34,944 nt of DNA from assembly GCA_021779665.1 (NCBI GenBank), contig JAJYAG010000059.1, positions 1 to 34,944 on the forward strand. The letters are read 5' to 3'. Source of the stretch: Bacteroidota bacterium (lineage in GTDB: Bacteria > Bacteroidota > Bacteroidia > Bacteroidales > JAAUTT01). The notes under the pieces were generated by a model. It worked only from the letters and a program-made list of their open reading frames with translations. It made no database searches and was not told where the DNA came from. A program made the translations under genes and the position numbers. Below are positions 17,010 through 24,972 of this stretch, in pieces (positions within the stretch are counted from its first letter, which is position 1; every line of letters starts with the position of its first letter).

Positions 17010-17017
17010 TAGCTTTG
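17010..17017 (+). promoter_or_regulatory. Candidate -7 promoter element (TAGCTTTG) for the S9B peptidase gene
   Basis: TAGCTTTG fits TAnnTTTG and lies 114 bases before the ATG at 17132, implying a leader of roughly 100 bases. No good -33 element is seen, and no structured riboswitch is evident in the leader. Confidence 0.4.
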
Positions 17018-17131
17018 CACCTCAAAAAAAATATTCAATACTGAACTCTTATTTGTATAAAAAGTTATACACACTTAGAGTGGAACATTGATATTCTAAA
17101 ATCAGAACAGATCAAATTTAATGACTTAACT

Positions 17132-19276
17132 ATGAGAATCAGATTTTTAACTTTGCTTTTGAGTTTTTGTGTCTTTAGCGGAGCCTTTGCCCAGAGTGAG
17201 AACTTTACGATCAGAGACGTCGAAATCGGTATTCGTCGTGAACTGGCTGCATCGAATCTTATAAACCTTCAGTGGCGGGGGAAAACTCCCAATTTCACTT
17301 ACCAGGAAAACAGCAATGTATACCAACTTTCGGTTAATAAAAAAGATTCAGCGAAGCTTATTGACATCAGTGAACTCAACAGGATTCTGAATGCGGATAA
17401 TGCACCCTCGTTGCAGTCTATGCCTTACATTACCTGGGGCAGCGATAACGAGTTTTACTTTTACAATGCAGGCAACTTTTATGTTATTGATATAGCCGGC
17501 AAAAAGTTAGTTGCTACAATTAAATTGCCGGAGAATGCGTCCAATATGGCTTTGTTTTTTGCAAAAAAGCAGATTGCATACACAGTTGAAAATAATTTGT
17601 TTGTTACCGGCTTTGATAACAAGACAATTCAAATCACCAGCGATGCAAATAAGGATATTGTCAACGGAGAATCAGTCAGCCGCAACGAATTTGGCATTAA
17701 CGAGGGTATTTTCTGGTCACCGCAGGGTAATTACATTGCCTTTTATCGCAAGGATAATTCAAAAGTGGGAAATTATCCGCTGGTTGACATCAGAGCCCGT
17801 GAAGCTGCATTGGAAAATATAAAATATCCCATGGCAGGAATGGCAAGTGAACACATAAGTTTGGGTGTTTTTGACCTGAATACTCAGAAAACAGTATTCA
17901 TTGAGAAAAACGATACCATTTCGGAGAAATACTTAACAAACATTAGCTGGGGTCCTGATGAAAGAAATATTTATATTCAGGTGCTTAACCGGGCTCAGAA
18001 CCACATGATAATGAATAAATATGCCATTCAGGATCGCTCTCTTGTGAAAACTTTATTTGAAGAGAAAAATGAGAAATATGTGGAGCCTCAAAGTAAGCTG
18101 ATCTTCCTGAAAAAGAATCCCGGCTGGTTTTTATACCAATCGCGCCGCGATGGGTTTAATCATGCTTATGTATACGATACCGAAGGAAAACTTATCAAGC
18201 AATTAACCTCCGGCCCCTGGGAAATCCTTAATGTTTTAGCAGTCGATAACAACGATAATGTTTACTACACTTCAACCGAAGAAAGTCCTATCGAAGAAAA
18301 CGGCTATAAAATAAACGTTGCTACTTTAAAGAAAACCCGCTTAACCGGCGATGCCGGAGTGCATAATGTAATTATCAGTGGCGATTTTAAGCATTACCTG
18401 GATGCATTTTCAAACACACAAGTGCCGCGAACTATAAAGCTGATGTTCGAAAACGGAAAGCTAAACAGAGAGTTGCTTAACTCACCCAATAAACTGGCTA
18501 CTTTCAATATGCCCGAAATAACAATCGGGAATATAAAATCGGCCGATGGCAGCACCGATCTTTATTACCGTTTGATTAAACCTGCCGATTTTGATCCTTC
18601 TAAAAAATACCCGGCCATTATTTATGTTTATGGCGGACCTCATACCCAGTTAATTCAAAACCGTTGGCTCGGAGGAGCGCGTCTTTGGGACTATATGATG
18701 GCTCAGAAAGGTTACGTGATGTTGACTGTTGATAACCGGGGCTCGTCCAACCGGGGACTCGCTTTCGAGAATGTTATTCACCGTCAGTGTGGTGTTTCAG
18801 AAATGCAGGATCAGATGGAAGGGGTTAAACTTTTGAAAAGCCTTGGTTATGTTGATATGCAGCGGGTTGGTGTTCATGGATGGAGTTACGGCGGTTTTAT
18901 GACGACATCACTTATGACTACCTATCCCGGAGTATTTAAGGTGGGAGTTGCCGGTGGACCTGTAATCGACTGGAAATACTATGAAGTAATGTACGGAGAG
19001 CGATATATGGACACTCCGCAGGAAAATCCTGAAGGTTATGCCTCTACTTCGCTGGTTTCAAAGGCAAAAAACCTGAAAGGTAAATTATTGATTATACACG
19101 GTGCAATAGATCCTACGGTGGTTTGGCAAAACAGTCTTTCGTTTATAAATGAATGTATTAAGAATCAGGTACCGGTTGACTATTTTGTTTACCCACGAAC
19201 TGAGCACAACGTTCAGGGATTGGACCGAATGCACCTGATGACCAAAATTACCAGCTATTTTGATGATTATCTGTAA
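17132..19276 (+). CDS. ptpA: Prolyl tripeptidyl peptidase-like S9B serine peptidase
   Basis: A 714-residue secreted or periplasmic peptidase of family S9B (DPP-IV type). It has a signal peptide (residues 1-20), an eight-bladed propeller (about 70-440) and a C-terminal alpha/beta-hydrolase domain. The catalytic residues are Ser585 in GWSYGG, Asp660 in GAIDPT and His692 in RTEHNV. Each is exactly 18 residues before the Porphyromonas gingivalis prolyl tripeptidyl peptidase triad as I recall it (S603, D678, H710), and Glu618 falls at the same offset from its Glu636, which helps bind the peptide N-terminus. Stretches such as NEGIFWSPQGNYIAFYR and GVAGGPVIDWKYYEVMYGER also fit that enzyme. I infer removal of Xaa-Xaa-Pro tripeptides; DPP-IV-like dipeptide release remains possible. 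Confidence 0.93.
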   Translation: MRIRFLTLLLSFCVFSGAFAQSENFTIRDVEIGIRRELAASNLINLQWRGKTPNFTYQENSNVYQLSVNKKDSAKLIDISELNRILNADNAPSLQSMPYITWGSDNEFYFYNAGNFYVIDIAGKKLVATIKLPENASNMALFFAKKQIAYTVENNLFVTGFDNKTIQITSDANKDIVNGESVSRNEFGINEGIFWSPQGNYIAFYRKDNSKVGNYPLVDIRAREAALENIKYPMAGMASEHISLGVFDLNTQKTVFIEKNDTISEKYLTNISWGPDERNIYIQVLNRAQNHMIMNKYAIQDRSLVKTLFEEKNEKYVEPQSKLIFLKKNPGWFLYQSRRDGFNHAYVYDTEGKLIKQLTSGPWEILNVLAVDNNDNVYYTSTEESPIEENGYKINVATLKKTRLTGDAGVHNVIISGDFKHYLDAFSNTQVPRTIKLMFENGKLNRELLNSPNKLATFNMPEITIGNIKSADGSTDLYYRLIKPADFDPSKKYPAIIYVYGGPHTQLIQNRWLGGARLWDYMMAQKGYVMLTVDNRGSSNRGLAFENVIHRQCGVSEMQDQMEGVKLLKSLGYVDMQRVGVHGWSYGGFMTTSLMTTYPGVFKVGVAGGPVIDWKYYEVMYGERYMDTPQENPEGYASTSLVSKAKNLKGKLLIIHGAIDPTVVWQNSLSFINECIKNQVPVDYFVYPRTEHNVQGLDRMHLMTKITSYFDDYL

Positions 19277-19287
19277 AATGATTTAGT

Positions 19288-19327
19288 TTTAAACCTTTCA
19301 GGTTTCAAAAAACCTGAAAGGTTTAAA
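19288..19327. terminator. Bidirectional hairpin terminator
   Basis: A perfect 18-bp stem (19288-19305 with 19310-19327) closes a CAAA loop; the core arm is AAACCTTTCAGG. It lies 11 bases after the peptidase stop and 6 bases before the stop of the convergent five-repeat gene, so it likely serves both. Confidence 0.85.
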
Positions 19328-19333
19328 CACTCG

Positions 19334-21424
19334 CTATTCACACAAACCAATAGCATATTTTAATGCTTCCGAGATATTCCTGGCAATCTCAACATCGGTG
19401 CACAAGAGCTCAATATCCGAGGCAAACGACTGTTGGGCTCCGTCTTTATAAAATTTAACCAGTTTCTGTTTGTTCTTGCAGCTGAAACCTACTGATATGT
19501 TTGGGCCTGATGGTTTAAACTCAACAGCTTGTTTGTTCATATCGAGCAATGTAAACTCATAAACCTCCTCAACAGTTTTACCTTTTTCGTCGGTGGTGCT
19601 AATGGTAAGATTTATTTTGCAGGGATTGTCTTCTGCAACTTCAAACTTTTGTTTAATTGATTTGGATCCTGCGCTCAGATCTCCAACATTTTGTTTAATG
19701 TAATCGAGTGCTGCCTGCTTGTTTGCAAAAGCTTTGGCCTTGGGAGTGGTGTTGGCCGATAAAAACCTTAAAGCACTGGCAATGTCCTTAGCTTTTTTAA
19801 CATCGAAACAAGTGATTGACAGTTCACTTATAAAGCTGTTCTGGTCTTTTTTAATTTTCTTAATCAACGGCTTTTTACCCGAAACCACAGAGTTTACTGT
19901 CAGGAATTTACCTTCGGTTTCAACTTTTATGGTATTCACATCGAGCAGATATGGGTAAAACAGAAAACTCTCTTCTGAAGCAACTCCTTTAGCGTCGGTC
20001 TTACCAGCGGTGTAGGTACTGGCAAACGGATCGGCAGTGCTTCCGTCAAACGAAATTTTATACTGATCGGCTCCTATGGTGGCACTTTCGATATTGCCCT
20101 GGATAAATTTCATAGCTTCAGCAACAGTATTGAATTTTACCGGAGTTTCTTTAGAGCCTTTAAAAGCAAAGCTTAAGGCAGCTACAACGTCACGGGCAGT
20201 TTCGATATCTGTCTGGTAAATTTCAAGATCTTCCACATAATTCTGCAGTGCATTGTCTTTTGTATAACGGATGTATTTATTTTTCGAAAGCATTAAGACC
20301 GGAATTATAACTTTTTTACCGCTTACCTTAAAGGTGACTGTAGGTTCAGCATCGGTGAGGTAAAACTCATATTGATTGGTGATGGTTTTGCCTTTAGAAT
20401 CGGTTTCGCTGGCAACAAAAGTGCATTTTGCAGCGTTGCCTGTTGTAAATTCTATCTTTTGCTGGCGCGCTTTCTGATCTCCGGAAGTCTCTCCAACATT
20501 TGCCTTTACAAAGTCCAACGCAGCCTGAACTGTTTTGAATTCGGCCACTTTGGGTTTGCTTTTATCATAAGCTACATTAAAGGCTGCGATTACGTTGCGA
20601 GCCTGCTCAATATCGTCCGAGCCTATTTCAATTGCCGAAACATAATTCTGAAGATCAGCGCCTTTCATATAACGGATGTATTTGTCGCTGTTTTTTGTTT
20701 CAAGGGTAACATTCATCGTTGATCCGCTGATTTTTACACCAATTTTACTCTTATTCAGATCGGTAATATTCCAGTTGTATTTTTCTTCAACGGTACCACC
20801 TTTCGAGTCGGTCGACTTAACCGTAAGTTCCAGTAAGTTGGGATTTTTGCTGTCAAAAGTAAACGATTGCTGTTTAGCTCCGGTTTTGTCTTTTACTTCA
20901 CCAATATTGGTCTGGAGCCATGAGAGAGCCTCCGGAGCTGTATTCCATGTCTTTTCAGAGGTTTTTACAAGGGGTATCGCAGACTTCAAAAGATCGATCA
21001 CGTTTTGGGCTACATCCGACCCTAAGACCATGATTTCAACATTATCCGTATAGGCTTCAAATTTGTCATCCTTGAAATATCTGATAAATTTCTGTTTATT
21101 GTTCAAATAAAGGCTAACGAAGAATTTTTTCCCCGAAGGTTTGCGCAGAAGCGTGTTCTTGTCAATGTCCGAAATATAGAACTCATAAGCAGTTTTCGTC
21201 GATTCACCTTTTTCGCTCACCGCTGTGGATTCGTAGCGAATTTTACACTTAGCTTCATCCTGTATTTCAATGTTTTGGTTGTAAGTGGTTTTGTCGATGG
21301 TTATTTCGCCCAGTTTCCCTTTTAAATCATTCAGAATCTGAGGTAAATTCTGGGCCTTAATTTCTCCCTGAAAAAATGTCGGAGATATTACAAACAAGCT
21401 AAAAAAAACTAAAATTCTTTTCAT
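19334..21424 (-). CDS. Exported protein built of five ~135-residue repeats, unknown function
   Basis: A 696-residue protein with a signal peptide (about 1-25, ending IKAQ). The rest divides into five tandem repeats at residues 26-156, 157-291, 292-426, 427-560 and 561-696. The shared pattern is an N-terminal helix (AALDFVKANVGE, AALDYIKQNVGD, ALSWLQTNIGE), a beta hairpin around TDSKGKT-YEFYLTD, a V-x-x-SGK strand, KYIRYxKD followed by QNYV-x-x-IEI, and a closing helix (DIEQARNVIAAF, DIETARDVVAAL, DVEIARNISEAL). Repeat 4 is the most divergent and lacks the KYIRY form. No enzyme motif, membrane helix or T9SS sorting domain is visible. I do not recognise the family; a periplasmic binding or scaffold role is only a guess. 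It is monocistronic, convergent with the peptidase gene. Confidence 0.85.
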   Translation of the reverse strand: MKRILVFFSLFVISPTFFQGEIKAQNLPQILNDLKGKLGEITIDKTTYNQNIEIQDEAKCKIRYESTAVSEKGESTKTAYEFYISDIDKNTLLRKPSGKKFFVSLYLNNKQKFIRYFKDDKFEAYTDNVEIMVLGSDVAQNVIDLLKSAIPLVKTSEKTWNTAPEALSWLQTNIGEVKDKTGAKQQSFTFDSKNPNLLELTVKSTDSKGGTVEEKYNWNITDLNKSKIGVKISGSTMNVTLETKNSDKYIRYMKGADLQNYVSAIEIGSDDIEQARNVIAAFNVAYDKSKPKVAEFKTVQAALDFVKANVGETSGDQKARQQKIEFTTGNAAKCTFVASETDSKGKTITNQYEFYLTDAEPTVTFKVSGKKVIIPVLMLSKNKYIRYTKDNALQNYVEDLEIYQTDIETARDVVAALSFAFKGSKETPVKFNTVAEAMKFIQGNIESATIGADQYKISFDGSTADPFASTYTAGKTDAKGVASEESFLFYPYLLDVNTIKVETEGKFLTVNSVVSGKKPLIKKIKKDQNSFISELSITCFDVKKAKDIASALRFLSANTTPKAKAFANKQAALDYIKQNVGDLSAGSKSIKQKFEVAEDNPCKINLTISTTDEKGKTVEEVYEFTLLDMNKQAVEFKPSGPNISVGFSCKNKQKLVKFYKDGAQQSFASDIELLCTDVEIARNISEALKYAIGLCE

Positions 21425-21623
21425 GTTTCAATTTTTAAACTGTTATAATATGTAAAAGAAATATGTATTAATATGAGGAAAACCAATTACTACAAGCTGA
21501 ACTTGAGGTTGGCACGGATATGTAAATTTAATATAAAATAGGAAAAATAGTTATTTTTAGTATTGCTGTTCTTGTTTTACACGCCAATCTCTGAACTTTG
21601 ATGTTACGCAATAATTTTAAATA

Positions 21624-21631
21624 TACATTTG
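21624..21631 (+). promoter_or_regulatory. Candidate promoter (-7 TACATTTG, possible -33 TTTG)
   Basis: TACATTTG fits TAnnTTTG, 17 bases before the ATG at 21649. A TTTG at 21597-21600 lies upstream, with a 23-base gap that is slightly longer than usual. Confidence 0.5.
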
Positions 21632-21648
21632 TAGCATATTAAGCAAAT

Positions 21649-23067
21649 ATGGCCGCTTCATCCGGAAATAAAAGTGGAGTCTTAACTCCCACGAAATTTA
21701 TACGATCTCAAGCCCGATTACTGCCTTTGGGCAAATGTTATATTAACGAGAGCTGGTACGATATGGGTAAAGGCTCTCTTATTGTTACACGAAAGCATTC
21801 AACCGGAAATATTACCTGCGGTTTTTATCTGGTCGACCTTTTTTGTGAAGGGATTAAAGACTCTTTTTATTTACACGATATTTCTGAAAGTGAATTTGAA
21901 ACCGTACTGGACGAAATGAGCGAACAGGAGGACCTTCTTGAAATTGAATATCCCCTGGCACATAATATAATTTATGGATCGCGCGATTTTGCAGGGATAT
22001 ATAAGTTTAAACCTCACAAAAGTTTTCAGTTAAACCAGTATATTCTCGAAGATGAAGACAAGGAAGTTGAATTCATCAATATTCCTTTTGGGATTGATAA
22101 CAAGCCGGCAGTGGTTATAAACTCAAGTGATCAGAAGGATGAAGTTATAAGTCACCTGAAGAAACTTGTGGGAGAAGATAATTTTATTGTGATGGATGAA
22201 GCCGATTTCGAACTTGATGATGCTTTGCTTGATGAAGATATGGATTCGGAAGATGGTATAAATGGTCAGAAACTGAATGGACATGATTATGAAGACGACA
22301 CTGAGGAAGAATCTCTTCTTGGAAACTATGAGGACTATTCTGAAGCTCAGCTTCTGAAAGAGGTTGAAGAGTTAGATGAAAGAGATGCTGCTGATGCCAT
22401 TGGTCCAATTCACGAATTGTTTTTACGATTACAGGATGTCGACAAGTTCGAGACATTATATGAAAAACATTCCCTGGTGTTCGACGAAATAACCGTAGTA
22501 AACGACTTTCATTACCCTGGCCTGAATTATTTGCCCGACGACCAGCTGGGGCCATTTTACGAGTTAGGCGAGTTAACCGAGAAGGATCCGGAGGATGCCA
22601 TTATTGAAATAAAAAAGAAACTCGATGAGTTTCCGCATCCAGTTTATGAGCACCTGCTGGTAAGCGCTTACGGATATCTGGGAATGCACAAAGAAGCGAC
22701 TGATTTGCTAAAGAAAGCAATGGACAAATACTCGAACGATTTTATGCTGAGAGTGGGCTATGGCTTTATCCTCTTAATGAACGAGCAATACGACACCCTG
22801 AAAATGTTTATGTCGGGTTTTGATTTGCGGAAAATAATGCCCGAGCGCAAAATATTTCATATCATGGAAATAGGCCGGTTTCTTTGCCTTGTATGCAGCT
22901 ATTATGCTTTAACAAATCAGTTATTAATGGCTACGGTTTACCAGAAAATTCTCGACGATTTTACAGATATTCCCGAGGGAACCTATTATCAAAAGCTAAC
23001 CACATTTAAAATTCTATGCCCATTGCAATGGGAATATATAGAGGAGAATTATAAAAAGCTGAAATAA
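21649..23067 (+). CDS. Unrecognised cytoplasmic protein with acidic linker and helical-repeat C-terminus
   Basis: A 472-residue protein without signal peptide or membrane segment. Three regions can be seen. Residues about 15-180 are a globular domain beginning TKFIRSQARLLPLGKCYINESW, with RKHSTGNITCGFYLVDLFCEGIKDSFY; I recall similar N-terminal domains in other Bacteroidota proteins but know no function. Residues about 183-248 are very acidic and likely disordered (DDALLDEDMDSEDG, YEDDTEEES). Residues about 250-472 are helical and look like TPR-type repeats (HEATDLLKKAMDKYSNDFMLRVGYGF pattern, here KEATDLLKKAMDKYSND). Such a layout suits a protein-protein interaction adaptor, which is inference. 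It is transcribed alone, divergent from the five-repeat gene and closed by a hairpin. Confidence 0.85.
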   Translation: MAASSGNKSGVLTPTKFIRSQARLLPLGKCYINESWYDMGKGSLIVTRKHSTGNITCGFYLVDLFCEGIKDSFYLHDISESEFETVLDEMSEQEDLLEIEYPLAHNIIYGSRDFAGIYKFKPHKSFQLNQYILEDEDKEVEFINIPFGIDNKPAVVINSSDQKDEVISHLKKLVGEDNFIVMDEADFELDDALLDEDMDSEDGINGQKLNGHDYEDDTEEESLLGNYEDYSEAQLLKEVEELDERDAADAIGPIHELFLRLQDVDKFETLYEKHSLVFDEITVVNDFHYPGLNYLPDDQLGPFYELGELTEKDPEDAIIEIKKKLDEFPHPVYEHLLVSAYGYLGMHKEATDLLKKAMDKYSNDFMLRVGYGFILLMNEQYDTLKMFMSGFDLRKIMPERKIFHIMEIGRFLCLVCSYYALTNQLLMATVYQKILDDFTDIPEGTYYQKLTTFKILCPLQWEYIEENYKKLK

Positions 23068-23085
23068 TTTTAGGCAAAACAAAAA

Positions 23086-23118
23086 AAACAGCCATCATCT
23101 CGCAGATAATGGCTGTTT
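23086..23118. terminator. Bidirectional hairpin terminator between 21649-23067 and pntB
   Basis: A 10-bp stem (AAACAGCCAT at 23086-23095 with ATGGCTGTTT at 23109-23118) continues, after one C/A mismatch, with a 4-bp inner stem around CGC. It is preceded by an A-run and followed by TTTCTTT, so it can work in both directions. pntB ends 35 bases further on. Confidence 0.82.
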
Positions 23119-23152
23119 CTTTATGACATTTATTCTTATGCTTTGCCCGTAT

Positions 23153-24565
23153 TTACAGACTCTTCACGTCGGTTACCAGTTTTTGGAGGCTGGCTTTGGC
23201 ATCTCCAAACAGCATCCGGGTTTTGTCGTTGAAGAACAGCATATTTTCTATAGCCGCATAACCTTTACCCATACCGCGTTTCATAACAATAATATTTTTG
23301 GCTAGATGAGCCTTGATGATAGGCATTCCATAAATCGGGCTGGAAGGATCGTTTTCGGCAGCCGGGTTTACTACGTCGTTGGCGCCGATTATAATTACCA
23401 CATCCGTTTGCGGGAGTTCGGAGTTAATTTCGTCCATCTCCACCAGTTTATCGTACGACACGTCAGCTTCGGCCAGTAAAACATTCATATGGCCCGGCAT
23501 ACGTCCTGCAACCGGGTGGATAGCATATTTTACGCTTACACCTTTTTCTTCCAGAAGTTCTTCCAGCTCGTGGCACAAATGCTGAGCCTGGGCAACGGCA
23601 AGTCCGTAACCCGGAACAATAACAACTTTTTGAGAATAGCCAAGCAATACGCTGGTATCACTCATGCTTATTTCTTTAATAGTTCCGGCTTCCTGGTTAG
23701 CTGCTTCTCCGCCACCGCCAAATACGCCAACTATTACGTTGAGCAGAGAACGGTTCATGGCTTTACACATGAGAACAGTAAGGATAGTACCTGCAGAGCC
23801 AACCAGGATACCACCGGTTAACATCGCCTGGTTCTGATACAGGAAACCGCCTGTTGCAGCAGCAACGCCAGTGAACGAGTTCAGAAGCGAAATAACAACG
23901 GGCATATCGGCACCGCCAATAGGCATAACAAATAAAACTCCGTAAAGAAGAGCTATTACCATAAGTGTGTAAACCACCGGCATTGCGTCCGAAGGGGCAA
24001 TGTTGCCCATAGACATAATATACCCGATAACGCCGATAATAACAACCAGCATTCCCATGTTAACATAACGCAGCCATTTAATACGCAGATCGCCAACGTT
24101 GCCGTTCAGCTTGCCAAAAGCAATCATACTTCCCGCAAAGGAAACACTACCAATTACAAGTCCAAGCAGGATATTAAGCACTTCGCCCGAGAACATTTCA
24201 GCATACATGCCTTCGTGGGCTACGTGCGGGAATTCCATTACAGAAATCAGGGCTGCGCAGGCGCCTCCCATACCATTAAAGAGGGAAACGAGCTGCGGCA
24301 TGGCTGTCATTTTCACTTTTTTGGCTACCATCCATCCGATAATGGTACCAATGACAAGAGCCAAAAGTATAAGCGGAATGTTTCCAATAGCTTCACCGTC
24401 TTTTTTATGAAAAAGTATGGTAAAAAGTATCGCCATACCCATACCAACAGCAGCGAGAATATTTCCACGGCGGGCACTTTCGGGGTGACTGAGCATTTTT
24501 AGCCCGACAATAAAAAGTACTGAAGCCAGTATATAACTAATTTCGAGGATATAAGAACCTATCAT
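23153..24565 (-). CDS. pntB: Proton-translocating NAD(P) transhydrogenase, beta subunit
   Basis: PntB carries about nine membrane helices in the first 270-290 residues (domain II) and a C-terminal NADP(H)-binding domain III (about 295-470). Domain III shows VVIVPGYGLAVAQAQH, HPVAGRMPGHMNVLLAEA, IIIGANDVVNPAA and MKRGMGKGYAAIEN, all standard for the family. The complex moves a hydride from NADH to NADP+ using the proton gradient and so supplies NADPH. The 470-residue length is normal. It is the third gene of a minus-strand set after pntAA and pntAB, separated from pntAB by a 100-base spacer. Confidence 0.97.
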   Translation of the reverse strand: MIGSYILEISYILASVLFIVGLKMLSHPESARRGNILAAVGMGMAILFTILFHKKDGEAIGNIPLILLALVIGTIIGWMVAKKVKMTAMPQLVSLFNGMGGACAALISVMEFPHVAHEGMYAEMFSGEVLNILLGLVIGSVSFAGSMIAFGKLNGNVGDLRIKWLRYVNMGMLVVIIGVIGYIMSMGNIAPSDAMPVVYTLMVIALLYGVLFVMPIGGADMPVVISLLNSFTGVAAATGGFLYQNQAMLTGGILVGSAGTILTVLMCKAMNRSLLNVIVGVFGGGGEAANQEAGTIKEISMSDTSVLLGYSQKVVIVPGYGLAVAQAQHLCHELEELLEEKGVSVKYAIHPVAGRMPGHMNVLLAEADVSYDKLVEMDEINSELPQTDVVIIIGANDVVNPAAENDPSSPIYGMPIIKAHLAKNIIVMKRGMGKGYAAIENMLFFNDKTRMLFGDAKASLQKLVTDVKSL

Positions 24566-24665
24566 AATTGTAATATTTTAGGATGTCAGGTCAGAGGCAA
24601 CAGACTGTAAGATTTGGAATAAACCTCCCTTAAGTCTTAATTGTCTATGCCTAAACAACCATTTA

Positions 24666-24971
24666 TTATTTCTTTTTCTTTTTAAACATCTCAAGCATAC
24701 GGTCGGTAACAACAAATCCCCCGACAACGTTCAGCGTTCCCAGTATCACAGCCAGAAAGCCCAGAATAATCGGGAGTGTGGTATGTGCGTGACCCATTAC
24801 AATGATCGCTCCAATGATAACCACACCGTGGATTGCATTGGCTCCCGACATAAGCGGGGTGTGCAGTACCGCCGGAACATGCGATATTACTTCGATACCT
24901 AAAAATATCGACAGTATAATAGCAAAAATTGGTTCCCGGTACTCATAAATAAATGCAAGTATATTTTCCAT
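24666..24971 (-). CDS. pntAB: NAD(P) transhydrogenase, membrane part of split alpha subunit
   Basis: A 101-residue membrane protein with three to four helices, equivalent to the C-terminal membrane part of E. coli PntA. The family signature HVPAVLHTPLMSGANAIHGVVIIGA is present (in part HTPLMSGANAIHGVVIIGA), followed by a helix, LGTLNVVGGFVVTDRMLEMF and a lysine-rich tail. The ATG follows the pntAA stop after one base, so translation is probably coupled. A separate alpha membrane subunit is the arrangement known from Rhodospirillum rubrum. Confidence 0.96.
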   Translation of the reverse strand: MENILAFIYEYREPIFAIILSIFLGIEVISHVPAVLHTPLMSGANAIHGVVIIGAIIVMGHAHTTLPIILGFLAVILGTLNVVGGFVVTDRMLEMFKKKKK

Positions 24972-24972
24972 A

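Noticed and set aside
20372-21053. Two plus-strand open frames of 116 and 125 codons
   Set aside because: They are antisense to the five-repeat gene; the repeat structure is preserved in the minus-strand frame, which shows that frame to be the real one.
22184-22555. 123-codon minus-strand open frame
   Set aside because: It mirrors the acidic linker of the 21649-23067 gene; its His/Arg/Gln-rich composition is an antisense artefact.
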